Notes: a model not told the origin generated them from the sequence alone. 64,000 nt of DNA from Ignavibacteria bacterium (GCA_947459425.1 CANHDJ010000014.1:1-64000); one strand, 5' to 3'. Counted from the stretch's first letter, positions 18,133 to 27,801 are shown. Made by a program: numbers and translations.

Positions 18133-20547
18133 ATGAACCTTCCCGACTTGTTCAAACGCCATCATAGCCCACTTGTGCAGCTTTTTCGCTGGAGTTGTCT
18201 CGGAGCCGCATCATTCCTTGCACTGCTGGCAATCTTATCTCTTCTTTTTCCCCTTCGCACCGATATTCCGTTTGCACCAATTGTTACCGCCCGCGACGGA
18301 ACCGTCATCCACGCTTTTCTTGCCGACGACGACAAATGGCGCATGAAAACAGAACTCCACGAGATTTCACCCATGCTGCGCACGGCGCTTTTGCACAAAG
18401 AAGACAAGTGGTTTTATTGGCATTTTGGCGTAAATCCGCTTGCTATTTTGCGGGCGTTGGTGAATAACATTCAGCAACGGCGCACCACCTCAGGCGCTTC
18501 GACACTCACAATGCAAGTGGCGAGGATGCTGGAGAATCAGCACCGCCAACGCCAACACCCATCCAGCAAAGCAACGGTGCGGGAGCGCAGCATTGGGAAC
18601 AAACTCATTGAGGTTTTTCGAGCTTTGCAGCTTGAAATCACGCATTCCAAAAGCGAAATTCTCCAACTTTACTTGAATCTTGCTCCCTACGGAGGCAATA
18701 TCGAAGGCGTGAAAGCCGCATCACTGCTGTATTTTGGAACATTGCCAGAAAAACTGAGCCTCGCCCAAGCCACCACGCTTGCGATTATCCCCAATCGCCC
18801 CACGACGCTCAAACTCGACGAAAACAACAGCGTCATTCGCAGTGAGCGCGACAAATGGCTTGAACGCCTGCGCCGCGAAGGTGTTTTTCCCAGCACAATT
18901 ATTGACGACGCGCTCCGCGAGCCAACGGCGATTCAGCGCCACGACGCGCCCGCGACGCTTGCGCCGCACTTTGCCTACCGCATGAAACGGCTCTATCCCA
19001 ACGAATCCACCATCGCCACAACGCTGGACACGCGCAAGCAGCAAAGCGTTCAAACGCTCACTCAAAACGTGATTCGGCGTTTGAAAATGTTCGGCATTAG
19101 CAATGCTGCGGTGTTGGTGGTGGACAACCGCACTCGCGCTGTCGAGGCATACGTGGGTTCGCCAGATTATACCGACAAGTCAGCGTCGGGTGAGGTAGAC
19201 GGCGTGCGGGCTGTACGCTCACCCGGAAGCGCCCTGAAGCCGCTTGTCTACGCGCTGGCAATGGACAAAGGCTTGATAACGCCGAAAACGGTTCTGACGG
19301 ATGTACCGACGAATTTTGATGGGTATGCGCCCGAAAACTTTGACCGCACCTATCGTGGCTTTGTTCCTGCCGAAAAAGCGCTCATTAACTCGCTCAATAT
19401 TCCGGCAGTCAAGCTCCTGCGAGGTCTTGGCGTGGGGGCATTCACCGAAACGCTTGCGAATGCGGGTTTTGAGCAAATTCGCTCGGATGGCAAAAAACTT
19501 GGATTATCAGTTGTTTTAGGCGGCTGCGGAGTACGCTTGGAAGAGATGGCGGGCTTGTATAGTGCGTTTGCGAACTATGGCAATTGGAAACCGCTTGTGT
19601 TCCGCAAGGAGAACGGTGCGGTGCAACAAAATGACTCACAACGCACGGGAAACCGCATTGTGTCTGCTTCAGCGGCATTTTTACTCGGTGAAATTTTAAC
19701 GCAACTCACGCGACCCGATGTGCCACGCAATTTCGGTTCGACGCGGCATTTGCCCAAAGTTGCCTGGAAAACCGGAACGTCCTACGGGCGGCGCGATGCG
19801 TGGAGCATCGGCTACAACAAGCGTTACACGGTTGCGGTCTGGGTGGGAAATTTTTCTGGCGTTGGGGTGCCGGAACTCGTCGGTGCCGACATTGCCACGC
19901 CACTCTTGTTCGATATTTTCAATGCGATTGACTATAATTCGCCGAATGATTGGTTTGAGCCTTCTCCGGCACTGGATTTTCGGCTTGTCTGCTCAGAAAG
20001 CGGCTTGCCACCCGGTGATGGCTGCGACAATCAGGTTATGGATTATTTCCTGCCCCGCATTTCCGGCAATGCGCCTTGCCAACACCTCAAATCCGTTGCG
20101 GTCTCGGCGGATGAGCGCTTTTCGTACTGCCCCGATTGTTTACCACAAACGGGCTACAAAATGAAGCGTTATCCGAATTTGCCCCCGGAGATGTTGGCAC
20201 TCTACACCGCAGAAAACCGAGCGTTTGAGCGTATTCCCGAACACAATCCCGATTGTAGTCGTGCGGCAGGAAGTGGCGCTGCGCCCAGCATTATCTCGCT
20301 TTCGGATGGTAAAGAATATGTCGTTGAAAAGAAAGCCAACGGCAAAGCAGCATCGGAACTCTTGCTCACGTGCCATGCGGCGAATGATGTTCGCACGGTG
20401 TACTGGTTTGTGAACGATAAATTTTTGCGCTCTGCCTCGCCGGAAGAGCGGGTATTTTTCACGCCGGAGCGAGGTTTCGTCAAGGTTTCATGCAGCGACG
20501 ACAAAGGGCGCAATACGAATATTTGGATAAATGTTGCTTGGCAGTAG
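18133..20547 (+). CDS. pbpC: Penicillin-binding protein 1C
   Basis: An 804-aa bifunctional class A PBP. A membrane anchor lies near residues 20-41; a GT51 glycosyltransferase domain follows with catalytic E90 in 'LHKEDKWFYWHFGVNPLAI' and 'SGASTLTMQVARML'; then a transpeptidase domain with S366-A-L-K369 and 'KTGTS' near residue 545; and a C-terminal BiPBP_C domain ('WFVNDKFLRSASPEE') that defines the PbpC subfamily. It polymerises and cross-links peptidoglycan in the periplasm. In other bacteria pbpC often sits beside an alpha-2-macroglobulin gene; none is here. It starts six bases after pdxA, so the two are probably one transcript. Confidence 0.94.
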   Translation: MNLPDLFKRHHSPLVQLFRWSCLGAASFLALLAILSLLFPLRTDIPFAPIVTARDGTVIHAFLADDDKWRMKTELHEISPMLRTALLHKEDKWFYWHFGVNPLAILRALVNNIQQRRTTSGASTLTMQVARMLENQHRQRQHPSSKATVRERSIGNKLIEVFRALQLEITHSKSEILQLYLNLAPYGGNIEGVKAASLLYFGTLPEKLSLAQATTLAIIPNRPTTLKLDENNSVIRSERDKWLERLRREGVFPSTIIDDALREPTAIQRHDAPATLAPHFAYRMKRLYPNESTIATTLDTRKQQSVQTLTQNVIRRLKMFGISNAAVLVVDNRTRAVEAYVGSPDYTDKSASGEVDGVRAVRSPGSALKPLVYALAMDKGLITPKTVLTDVPTNFDGYAPENFDRTYRGFVPAEKALINSLNIPAVKLLRGLGVGAFTETLANAGFEQIRSDGKKLGLSVVLGGCGVRLEEMAGLYSAFANYGNWKPLVFRKENGAVQQNDSQRTGNRIVSASAAFLLGEILTQLTRPDVPRNFGSTRHLPKVAWKTGTSYGRRDAWSIGYNKRYTVAVWVGNFSGVGVPELVGADIATPLLFDIFNAIDYNSPNDWFEPSPALDFRLVCSESGLPPGDGCDNQVMDYFLPRISGNAPCQHLKSVAVSADERFSYCPDCLPQTGYKMKRYPNLPPEMLALYTAENRAFERIPEHNPDCSRAAGSGAAPSIISLSDGKEYVVEKKANGKAASELLLTCHAANDVRTVYWFVNDKFLRSASPEERVFFTPERGFVKVSCSDDKGRNTNIWINVAWQ

Positions 20548-20581
20548 AATCTTTACGAAAACCAACGCCGTGTTTTTTGGT

Positions 20582-20769
20582 TCTAAATGATTTTAGGTGG
20601 AAACAATAATGGTACGAAAACATCGTTATAGCCAAGCAACAAAGCGGCTTTTAGCATTCTGCCTTTATCGTTAAACGACGAGCAGGGCTAAAAGCCCGTG
20701 ATTTCAAGACCGCATTAAACCTTGTTTCTCCAATGGCTCATGTTGCCTTTCCAACTGAAATCATTTAGA
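20582..20769. mobile_element. MITE-like non-coding element
   Basis: Terminal inverted repeats of 22 nt (20582-20603 and 20748-20769) match at 20 positions, with the first 12 identical. In the centre a perfect 10-bp stem (20646-20655/20687-20696) encloses shorter nested stems, CTGC/GCAG and TCGT/ACGA. There is no coding frame, and I could not define a target-site duplication. It lies at the border between the pbpC operon and the restriction island. The rest of the 315-bp gap (to 20862) is AT-rich with a direct repeat of CTAAAATATGG (near 20800 and 20840). Confidence 0.5.
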
Positions 20770-20862
20770 TCCCACCATATTGTAGTTTTCCACCGGAATC
20801 TAAAATATGGCTTTTTATATTTTAAGAAAAGGCGTTTTCCTAAAATATGGGATTTCGCTATC

Positions 20863-21095
20863 TCACGCAACCATCAAACGCCGTCCTTTAGGCATCGGCA
20901 CAGTACGACCAAGTTCTCGTGCTGTCTCTAGGCACTCACGGATAATAATTTCGGCATTCTGAAGCGTGGGGCGGCGTAGGTTTCGCCATCCGCCATACAC
21001 CCCGGAAGTTCCGGTACTTCTGCGATATACGCATGGTCTTCTGCACTCCAATAGAGAATGATTTCATAGTGGAGCGTTTCATACTCAGAGTTCAT
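20863..21095 (-). pseudogene. hicB: HicB-family antitoxin, frameshifted
   Basis: Reading from the ATG at 21095 gives 'YEIILYWSAEDHAYIAEVP' then 'ELPGCMADGETYAAP', the HicB N-terminal fold, before a premature stop. The next frame then supplies the missing half, 'TLQNAEIIIRECLETAREL' and 'GRTVPMPKGRRLMVA', ending at 20863. The switch is at a run of four C (minus strand, about 20967-20970); one more C restores a normal 77-aa HicB. It could be a real mutation or a base-calling error. AGGAG lies 7 nt before the ATG. No hicA toxin gene was found on either side. HicB proteins neutralise the HicA RNase and can repress their own promoter. Confidence 0.8.
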
Positions 21096-21170
21096 TGGTA
21101 TCTCCTAAATGATATTTCACGATGAGGTTACACCGCACAATGCCTCAAAATCTACCGTTGAATTTGCGTT

Positions 21171-22268
21171 TTATTCATGGATGCTGCGTTGTAATTCATT
21201 CTCAATTTCTTCGATACTTGGCAATGTATTTTTGAATGTATCGGGTAAATCTTTAACAATCAACGCTTCCCAGTTTGCTACTCCGATTGGATTTCGGTTG
21301 TTCATCAAACTGTATTCCACCAGCACTCTGTTCTTTTCTTTGACCAGCAAAAGCCCTATGGTGGGCATATCGGTCTCATGCTTCAGCACGTCATTTACCA
21401 CGTTTTGATACATATTCAGTTTACTGACGTATTCCGGTTTGAACTCCCCTGATTTCAGTTCTATGACCACATAGCACCGTAATTTGAGGTGGTAAAAGAG
21501 CAAGTCAATGTAAAAGTCCTGATTTCCAAGCTCCAAATGTACCTGCCGCCCGACAAAGGCAAATCCTTGTCCCAATTCCAATAAAAACTTTTGGATATGC
21601 TCTATCAATTTCCGTTCAAGTTCGGCTTCACGCCGAGGAGCATCTGTGCCTAAAAAATCAAAAATGTACGGGTCTTTGAACGCTTGACGGCTAAAATCCG
21701 AATGGAGAGCCGGAAGCGTTTGCTCAAAATTGTTGACGCTGTTGCCTTCTCGCAGATGCAGTTTGCTTTCAATCTGAATAACGAGCATATCTTTTCCCCA
21801 ACCGTTTTCGATGACCTTTTGAGCGTACCAAAGCCGCGTCTCGTGGTCGCCCAGCTTTTCCAAGAGGGTGATATTGCTACGCCAAGGAATTAGTGCAACG
21901 GTGCGTTGCACTATTTCGATGTCGGGATAAGCGTCGGCAAATTTTTTCATGTACGTAAGATTGCGCGGAGAAAAGCCGCCCATATCGGGAAATGCTTCTT
22001 TGAGGTCGTAGCCCAAGCGGTCTATGACTTTGCTGCCCCAGCCTTCATGCTCCTGCTTGATGCCGATAGCACGTCCAATCTGCCAATACAACACCGTCAT
22101 TGCGCTGTTTGCCTGCACAACGGCGTTCAAACGCTGCCGCCCTATCTGCTCTTTGAGCTGACGGACAAACGCCTCGTAATCGTCAGGCATAGACACCAAT
22201 CCTTCCGGCTGTGGAAATACCACATTCGCCTTTGGCTTGCCGCGTTGTTTTCGCTGTTCTTTGTTCAT
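21171..22268 (-). CDS. YhcG/DUF1016 family PD-(D/E)XK nuclease
   Basis: A 365-aa protein with an N-terminal DUF1016 helical domain ('VLYWQIGRAIGIKQ', 'GFSPRNLTYMKKFADAYP') and a C-terminal PD-(D/E)XK nuclease domain whose core is 'DFYIDLLFYHLKLRCYVVIE' followed directly by LKSGEF (about residues 250-275). Such proteins are common in defence islands and next to type I or IIG restriction systems; the precise role is not settled. It starts 26 nt after the restriction-modification gene and precedes hicB by 75 nt, so the three form an operon-like row. Its GGGAGATACCAATGAAC start context is nearly identical to that of hicB. Confidence 0.88.
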   Translation of the reverse strand: MNKEQRKQRGKPKANVVFPQPEGLVSMPDDYEAFVRQLKEQIGRQRLNAVVQANSAMTVLYWQIGRAIGIKQEHEGWGSKVIDRLGYDLKEAFPDMGGFSPRNLTYMKKFADAYPDIEIVQRTVALIPWRSNITLLEKLGDHETRLWYAQKVIENGWGKDMLVIQIESKLHLREGNSVNNFEQTLPALHSDFSRQAFKDPYIFDFLGTDAPRREAELERKLIEHIQKFLLELGQGFAFVGRQVHLELGNQDFYIDLLFYHLKLRCYVVIELKSGEFKPEYVSKLNMYQNVVNDVLKHETDMPTIGLLLVKEKNRVLVEYSLMNNRNPIGVANWEALIVKDLPDTFKNTLPSIEEIENELQRSIHE

Positions 22269-22294
22269 TGGTATCTCCCTGTGCGTCGTTCAGT

Positions 22295-25200
22295 TTAATC
22301 GGTAAAAAAGCCTAACTGCTGCTCGTCCAGTAAGCGTTGATGATTGTGCTGTTCCTTGAAGTATTTTTGCCAAAAGGCTTTGATAACGCTGTTTTGCTCT
22401 TTCACAACCGGAGTAATCGTGGCGGCAGCTTTGGCAAGTTGTGTGCTAAAGATAGCGGAACGCTCTATAACAATGTCTGATTCTGCTAAACGGCTTTCCA
22501 GCTCTTCCACTAAAACACTCACTTCCACAGAACGCTTTTGTTTCTTCTCCGAATCGACACTATGCGCTTTGGCAAGGCGCGATGACACTAAATCTACCAC
22601 TGCTTTATACAATTCCAGAAGAACCTCGTCTTGCTCATGGTCAGCAAAGCCTATTGCCTCAAGAACAGCACGGTCAAGACTCACACGAGACGGCGAAACC
22701 TTTGAAAGCTGCACTGTATCTGATGTCAAAGCGCCAAGTTCATCAAAAATGGATTGCACGTTGGTTAATGATGAAATTTTCCGCACTTTAGGTAATGCTA
22801 CTGGCAATGCAGAAAGTTCATACGCCTGAATCTTTGCAACACCACCACCAAAGTTTGTACGAATCATTACATTTTGCATTAACCATGACCATGATGAATT
22901 AAGGTAGTGCCACATCTGCGGAACATGATTTGGGTTTAATACTTTCAGAGTATGCAAATTGTCGCCCGTGTACACTGCACCGCGGTACGTTTTGCCCATT
23001 TCATGAATCATGTAATTAAAGCTCATATCCGGTTTTTCCCGTTCTCCCAGATTCCACCATGCTTCGCCCCGTGCAGCACACGTCGGACGGTCGTGAAAAC
23101 CAGCTTCTTCGCCGCGTTTGAGATATTTCCAAAAATATGGCGCTGTTTTCTTGACTGTCGCCTTATCATCGTGACAGAGAATGAGACGGCGTAGGATGTG
23201 GTTTTCATCAATGCTGTATGCAGAAAGCTCTTGCGGAGATTTTATTGCCGAAGCCAGATATTGCTGCTCAATCAACCACAATTCTGATAATTCTGTTCGT
23301 ACCACTCGCAATCCGGCATCCAGAACCTGCGCAATAGTTTTGATACGCTTGGAAGGATGATTCCGAATCGCACCAAAATCGTCGTCGTGCATTGTCTCTG
23401 TCACATCACGGACAAAGAAAAATTCATTCGCACCAGTTGTATAGCCCCTCAATACATTTGCAACAGCACTAAGCGGCTGCCATTTGTCCGCTCCACGAGC
23501 CATAATACGCCAGTACACATCGGGCGCACGAAGATAGGACGACCACGCAATGCTTGGTTTATCCTTGCTTGAGGCGAGTTCACGTTGTGGGATAAGTCGG
23601 ATAGTCCAGTATTCATCGGCATAGTCTTCGGTGCAGGATTCAATAAATGTACGGATGGCTTCATCAGGCGCAATCTGATGTTGCGCCATAAGATAATCGG
23701 ACAATTCAGCAAGAGGCTTTTGCAGATAAACAAATTTCGTACTGTGCTTTTCTCTGGCTTCGGGACTTTCCTCACGTTGGAGAATGACGATATTGGTATT
23801 GACTTCGGCAGCGGTAAAAAAGCGCTCGACTTTGGTATCAATTATCGCCACAATACGAAAATGCTGAAGCATCCAGTTTTGGAGCGTCTCACCGTAGCGC
23901 GTGTCCAGCCATGAGTTCTGTACGATAAATCCCAAGTAGCCTTGATTTTTCACCATTTTTCCGGCGTGATAGAAAAAATGTGCATAAATCGAGGTATTGC
24001 TGGGCGGCTCCAGCTTCCAGTCTTGCTTGACGGTAGCGATAATTTTCGTTTTTGCTGTGGGGTCGAAAGCATCAATATCTTCTTGGCGCGTATAGGGTGG
24101 ATTGCCGACGACGGCATCAAAATTTTCAAAGGAAATGCGTTTGTCTTTACCGCCTAAGTCGCGCACGGTCAGGCTTTTTTGCCAACCGACATGAAAAAAG
24201 TCGCGCTGAATAATACGCGGATAACACTGCAAACGCAAATCACGCATGGCAAGATTAAGCATTGCCAAATGCGTGGCATAGCCGGAAATATCAATGCCCG
24301 TCACCTCATTTAACACGTCTTTGTGCGGCTTCTGCGCTAACTCCTTTTTGCGCTGATATGCTCTGACCAGAAACGTTCCCGAACCGCACGACGGGTCTAA
24401 AACACTTTCGTTTCCGGTACGAATACAAAAGGCGTTGATAATATCAACAATGCGCGATGAAGTGAAGTATTGACCGCGTTTGTGGCGTTCGTCCTCACGG
24501 ATAAGTCCCTCAAAAATACGCCCCACAATGTCATAAGGTAGGTTGGCAAAATTATAGCGTTCCTCAATTCCAAGCACGTCGTGAACAAGGTCTATACTAC
24601 TTTCTGCCAAAAAGGGAATACGATTAATAGTGTCGGCTCGCTCGCCAAAAAGCAGTTCAAAGTCGCCTGTGATTTCTTTCAATTGGTCGAAGCTATCCCA
24701 CAAATAGGTATAGTATTCGTGTGCAGTACCATTTTCCGGCGGCTCGGCAAGCGGTGGAATTTTCCAGTCTTTGAAATCCACAAATGCTTTATAGACCATG
24801 AGTTTGGACACTAGCATAAGAAGCGCGATATAGGCATAACCCATCATCTCAAATTCCATCGTTGGGATTTGCCATTCTTGGGCGCGGGCGTAGAGCTCAA
24901 GTGAACGCTTGAAATTGCGGTCTTGTTGGAATTTCTGCCATAGATTATCACTCACATCCCAAGCACGAACCTCAATAAAGCGTTGAATCTTGTAGATAAA
25001 TGCTTCGTCGAGCGGTGTTTTCTCTAATGTTTTTTCACCGAAAATGGATAGTGCGCAATCAATATGCCAATCAGCCAGAATCGTAAGTTTAGCGATTGTC
25101 GCATCGGTGGGATGGTAATTTGTGCGTAAGCGACTGAGTTCTTCTGTCTGAAACGCTTTTCCTTTTTGTAATTGAAATTCGTCGCCGCTGGTTTGGTCGT

Positions 25201-25498
25201 AAAAGATAGCCTCAACAAAATTACAGATACTGAAATATGAAATTCCCATTTTTGCGGCACGCTTGGATTCACGCTTGAAAACATCTGCATTTCCGGCAGT
25301 ACGCCCATCGGGTGCAATAGGGTCTTTGAGTTCAATAAAGAAAAGGGTTTTTCCTTTGTTATCCTTGATAGTAATATCGGCTCGTGCTTCTTCGGCGACA
25401 GAGTAAGCAGACAAGCGTTCAGTAAGGTTTCGTGCTTTTATACGCTCTGTGAAGACCGTTGCGAGTGTACCTTGTAATTCTCGTTCAATACGTTTCAT
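22295..25498 (-). CDS. Type IIG-like restriction-modification enzyme (N6-adenine)
   Basis: A 1067-aa single-chain enzyme. The N-terminal part has a PD-(D/E)XK-like core, 'EARADITIKDNKGKTLFFIE' followed by LKDP (about residues 37-60), suggesting DNA cleavage. The central N6-methyltransferase domain shows motif I 'DPSCGSGTFLVRAY' near residue 366 and motif IV 'VVGNPPYTRQED' near residue 464. The C-terminal third should contain the target-recognition domain. Length and order fit type IIG (R-M-S in one chain). It probably modifies and cuts DNA at one recognition site, which cannot be read from sequence. A YhcG nuclease and a hicB pseudogene follow. No frameshift is seen, so it may be active. Confidence 0.87.
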   Translation of the reverse strand: MKRIERELQGTLATVFTERIKARNLTERLSAYSVAEEARADITIKDNKGKTLFFIELKDPIAPDGRTAGNADVFKRESKRAAKMGISYFSICNFVEAIFYDQTSGDEFQLQKGKAFQTEELSRLRTNYHPTDATIAKLTILADWHIDCALSIFGEKTLEKTPLDEAFIYKIQRFIEVRAWDVSDNLWQKFQQDRNFKRSLELYARAQEWQIPTMEFEMMGYAYIALLMLVSKLMVYKAFVDFKDWKIPPLAEPPENGTAHEYYTYLWDSFDQLKEITGDFELLFGERADTINRIPFLAESSIDLVHDVLGIEERYNFANLPYDIVGRIFEGLIREDERHKRGQYFTSSRIVDIINAFCIRTGNESVLDPSCGSGTFLVRAYQRKKELAQKPHKDVLNEVTGIDISGYATHLAMLNLAMRDLRLQCYPRIIQRDFFHVGWQKSLTVRDLGGKDKRISFENFDAVVGNPPYTRQEDIDAFDPTAKTKIIATVKQDWKLEPPSNTSIYAHFFYHAGKMVKNQGYLGFIVQNSWLDTRYGETLQNWMLQHFRIVAIIDTKVERFFTAAEVNTNIVILQREESPEAREKHSTKFVYLQKPLAELSDYLMAQHQIAPDEAIRTFIESCTEDYADEYWTIRLIPQRELASSKDKPSIAWSSYLRAPDVYWRIMARGADKWQPLSAVANVLRGYTTGANEFFFVRDVTETMHDDDFGAIRNHPSKRIKTIAQVLDAGLRVVRTELSELWLIEQQYLASAIKSPQELSAYSIDENHILRRLILCHDDKATVKKTAPYFWKYLKRGEEAGFHDRPTCAARGEAWWNLGEREKPDMSFNYMIHEMGKTYRGAVYTGDNLHTLKVLNPNHVPQMWHYLNSSWSWLMQNVMIRTNFGGGVAKIQAYELSALPVALPKVRKISSLTNVQSIFDELGALTSDTVQLSKVSPSRVSLDRAVLEAIGFADHEQDEVLLELYKAVVDLVSSRLAKAHSVDSEKKQKRSVEVSVLVEELESRLAESDIVIERSAIFSTQLAKAAATITPVVKEQNSVIKAFWQKYFKEQHNHQRLLDEQQLGFFTD

Positions 25499-25613
25499 AT
25501 TCCGGCTAAAATGTGTTCAGATAGTATAGTTTGTGTTTGGAAGCGAATCCTTGCGTATGTAGGCGCTCGAAGTCCATAGTAACGCTTGACTGAACGGTAT
25601 AATCAAAAAAGGA

Positions 25614-26597
25614 TTACCGAAATACTTGCCGGAACGCCCAATTATCGCCCATTTCCGGCTCGGACAAATACACTTCGTGCAGGAGAATAGCCACGTACAA
25701 GGTCGTGTCCTCAAACAGCCCGTAGGCAGGCACTTCGCGGCAAATCGCACAAAAGCTGCCCCATCGGCGATTGTCCTTTTCACCCTCCATACCCGCTAAG
25801 GACGGGCACACGAAAAAGAGTGTGAGCATATCGGAAGATTCGGTACATAATACCTCTTCAAACGTTGCTTTATGACGCGCCGCAAAAGGCATGAGAACGG
25901 TGTATTGGTATGCCCTAGAGCCAGCTTTGAGATGCACCAAACAAGCATCGTCATACTTCAGAAAACTTTCCCATTCCCACGGACCTTCGTGTTTTTCGAT
26001 GAAGCGGTCAAGGCGCAACTTTTTGATCTTGTCCAGAAGTTCCGAAGGGATATCAGCAATGGTGTACGATGGTGGATTTTTGGGCTTTTTTTTCGGCAGT
26101 ATAATACGACGATTACCTTCACGTACATTCTGTATCATTCCTCGGCTTAACGTGGTAATATCTACCATTTCGGAATCGGGCAGGTCAAGCAAATGGGTAA
26201 CATGAAAAGATGATGGTTCTTGGGCTACGCGCATAATCTCTGTTAATGTACCTTCAATAAGTGTCGCTTGATATTCATACCATTCGGATTCTACAATTTT
26301 CCCTTGCGCTTGCTGAGGAGCATTGGCATCAGAATCTTCCGAAAAAATGAGGATTGGCGGGTCGCATGGAAGAGATAGGGAGGTATAGAACCGCAACGAA
26401 CCGTGAAAATTTACATCCTGCTGAGAGGGCGTATTTTCGTTATTATCAACATCACTATCCTCCCGACAAAGCCGCCCATCGCTTGTGATCCGATACGTTT
26501 CCAGATTCTCCCCTAGGTCTTTCGTCTGAAAGTCCTCACGTTGTACTTCTGCATTTGGCAGTGCGTAATCACAGTAAATAGTGTCGAAAAAGCCCAT
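25614..26597 (-). CDS. Unknown protein of the restriction island
   Basis: A 327-aa protein I do not recognise. The start at 26597 ('MGFFDTIYCDYALPN') avoids overlap with ychF. The first 45 residues, with 'FQTKDLGENLETYRITSDG', resemble small uncharacterised bacterial proteins that begin M-G-x-F-D-T. The middle (about 60-160) is acidic. A basic 'LPKKKPKNPPSYTIADIP' linker leads to a C-terminal part rich in aromatic residues ('GPWEWESFLKYDDACLV'). No signal peptide, membrane helix or nuclease motif is visible. It lies 115 nt upstream of the restriction gene on the same strand and may belong to the same system. Confidence 0.65.
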   Translation of the reverse strand: MGFFDTIYCDYALPNAEVQREDFQTKDLGENLETYRITSDGRLCREDSDVDNNENTPSQQDVNFHGSLRFYTSLSLPCDPPILIFSEDSDANAPQQAQGKIVESEWYEYQATLIEGTLTEIMRVAQEPSSFHVTHLLDLPDSEMVDITTLSRGMIQNVREGNRRIILPKKKPKNPPSYTIADIPSELLDKIKKLRLDRFIEKHEGPWEWESFLKYDDACLVHLKAGSRAYQYTVLMPFAARHKATFEEVLCTESSDMLTLFFVCPSLAGMEGEKDNRRWGSFCAICREVPAYGLFEDTTLYVAILLHEVYLSEPEMGDNWAFRQVFR

Positions 26598-26706
26598 GAG
26601 AATTAGCCGTAAGAAGTGTAGAAAATATTTCTCACCAAGATACAAAACAAGCGACAAAGCAGCAAATATGCGCTCTGTCGCTTGCAATATTGTTTTCAAG
26701 AAAATG

Positions 26707-27801
26707 CTACACGTTGAATCGAAAATACATAATATCCCCATCCTGCGTTACATACTCTTTCCCTTCCACTCGGTACAATCCCGCTTCCTTCACGGCAGCT
26801 TCCGAACCAAGCCGCATCAAGTCTGCATACTTCATCACCTCCGCACGAATAAAGCCTTTCTCGAAGTCGGTATGAATTGCCGCCGCCGCTTTTGGCGCTT
26901 TTACGTCGCGTTCCACTGTCCAAGCGCGTACTTCCTTCTTTCCGGCGGTGAAGTAGGTTATCAAATTGAGCAGCGTGTAGCCCTCGCGGATGACGCGATG
27001 CAAGCCCGGTTCGGTCATGCCCATATCCGCCAAAAATGCCTCGCGGTCTTCGGCTTCCAGTTCGGCAATTTCTGCTTCGATGTTCGCACAAATCGGCACG
27101 ACGAGTGAGCCATCGCGCTTGGCGATTTCACGCACGGCATCAATATATTTGTTGCCGTTTTTCATGCCGTCTTCGTCGGTGTTGGTAATGAACATCACGG
27201 GTTTGTCGGTGATGAGATAGAGTTGCGAAAGCACAGCCGCATTTTCGTCTGCGTGTGGAAAGTTTTTCGCTAATTTCCCCGAATCTAGATGCGCTCGCAG
27301 TTCGGTAAGAATCTCCATTTCTGCTTTTGCATCCTTGTCTTGCGCACGGGCTTTTTTCTCGACCGTTTGCATCCGCTTTTCGACGGAATCAAGGTCTTTC
27401 AAAACAAGTTCGGTTTCGATAATTTCAATATCCCGCGCCGGATCTACGTCGCCTTGCACGTGAATCACATTGTCGTTTTGAAAACAGCGCACCACGTGAG
27501 CAATCGCGCTCACTTGCCGAATATGCGACAAAAACTGGTTTCCCAAGCCTTCGCCCGAAGCTGCGCCTTTGACCAAACCAGCAATATCAACGAACTCAAT
27601 CGTCGTCGGCACGGTGCTATCGGTGTCGTACATTGCCGAGAGCTTGTCAAGGCGCTCGTCCGGCACGTTCACAATGCCCACATTTGGGTCAATGGTACAA
27701 AAGGGGTAATTAGATGCTTCCACACCGCTTGCGGTGAGCGCATTGAAAAGAGTTGATTTGCCGACGTTGGGAAGTCCAACGATGCCACAATTAAAGCCCA
27801 T
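26707..27801 (-). CDS. ychF: Ribosome-binding ATPase YchF
   Basis: A 364-aa Obg-family P-loop protein of the YchF/OLA1 type, which prefers ATP. Visible are 'CGIVGLPNVGKSTLFNAL' (G1), 'FVDIAGLVKGAASGEGLGN' (G3 region), the altered G4 motif 'FITNTDEDG' in place of NKxD, and the C-terminal TGS domain 'RAWTVERDVKAPKAAAAIHT'. It associates with ribosomes and stress responses. Length is typical. It marks the return to conserved chromosome beyond the restriction island. Its leader is a run of T and C without a Shine-Dalgarno. Confidence 0.97.
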   Translation of the reverse strand: MGFNCGIVGLPNVGKSTLFNALTASGVEASNYPFCTIDPNVGIVNVPDERLDKLSAMYDTDSTVPTTIEFVDIAGLVKGAASGEGLGNQFLSHIRQVSAIAHVVRCFQNDNVIHVQGDVDPARDIEIIETELVLKDLDSVEKRMQTVEKKARAQDKDAKAEMEILTELRAHLDSGKLAKNFPHADENAAVLSQLYLITDKPVMFITNTDEDGMKNGNKYIDAVREIAKRDGSLVVPICANIEAEIAELEAEDREAFLADMGMTEPGLHRVIREGYTLLNLITYFTAGKKEVRAWTVERDVKAPKAAAAIHTDFEKGFIRAEVMKYADLMRLGSEAAVKEAGLYRVEGKEYVTQDGDIMYFRFNV

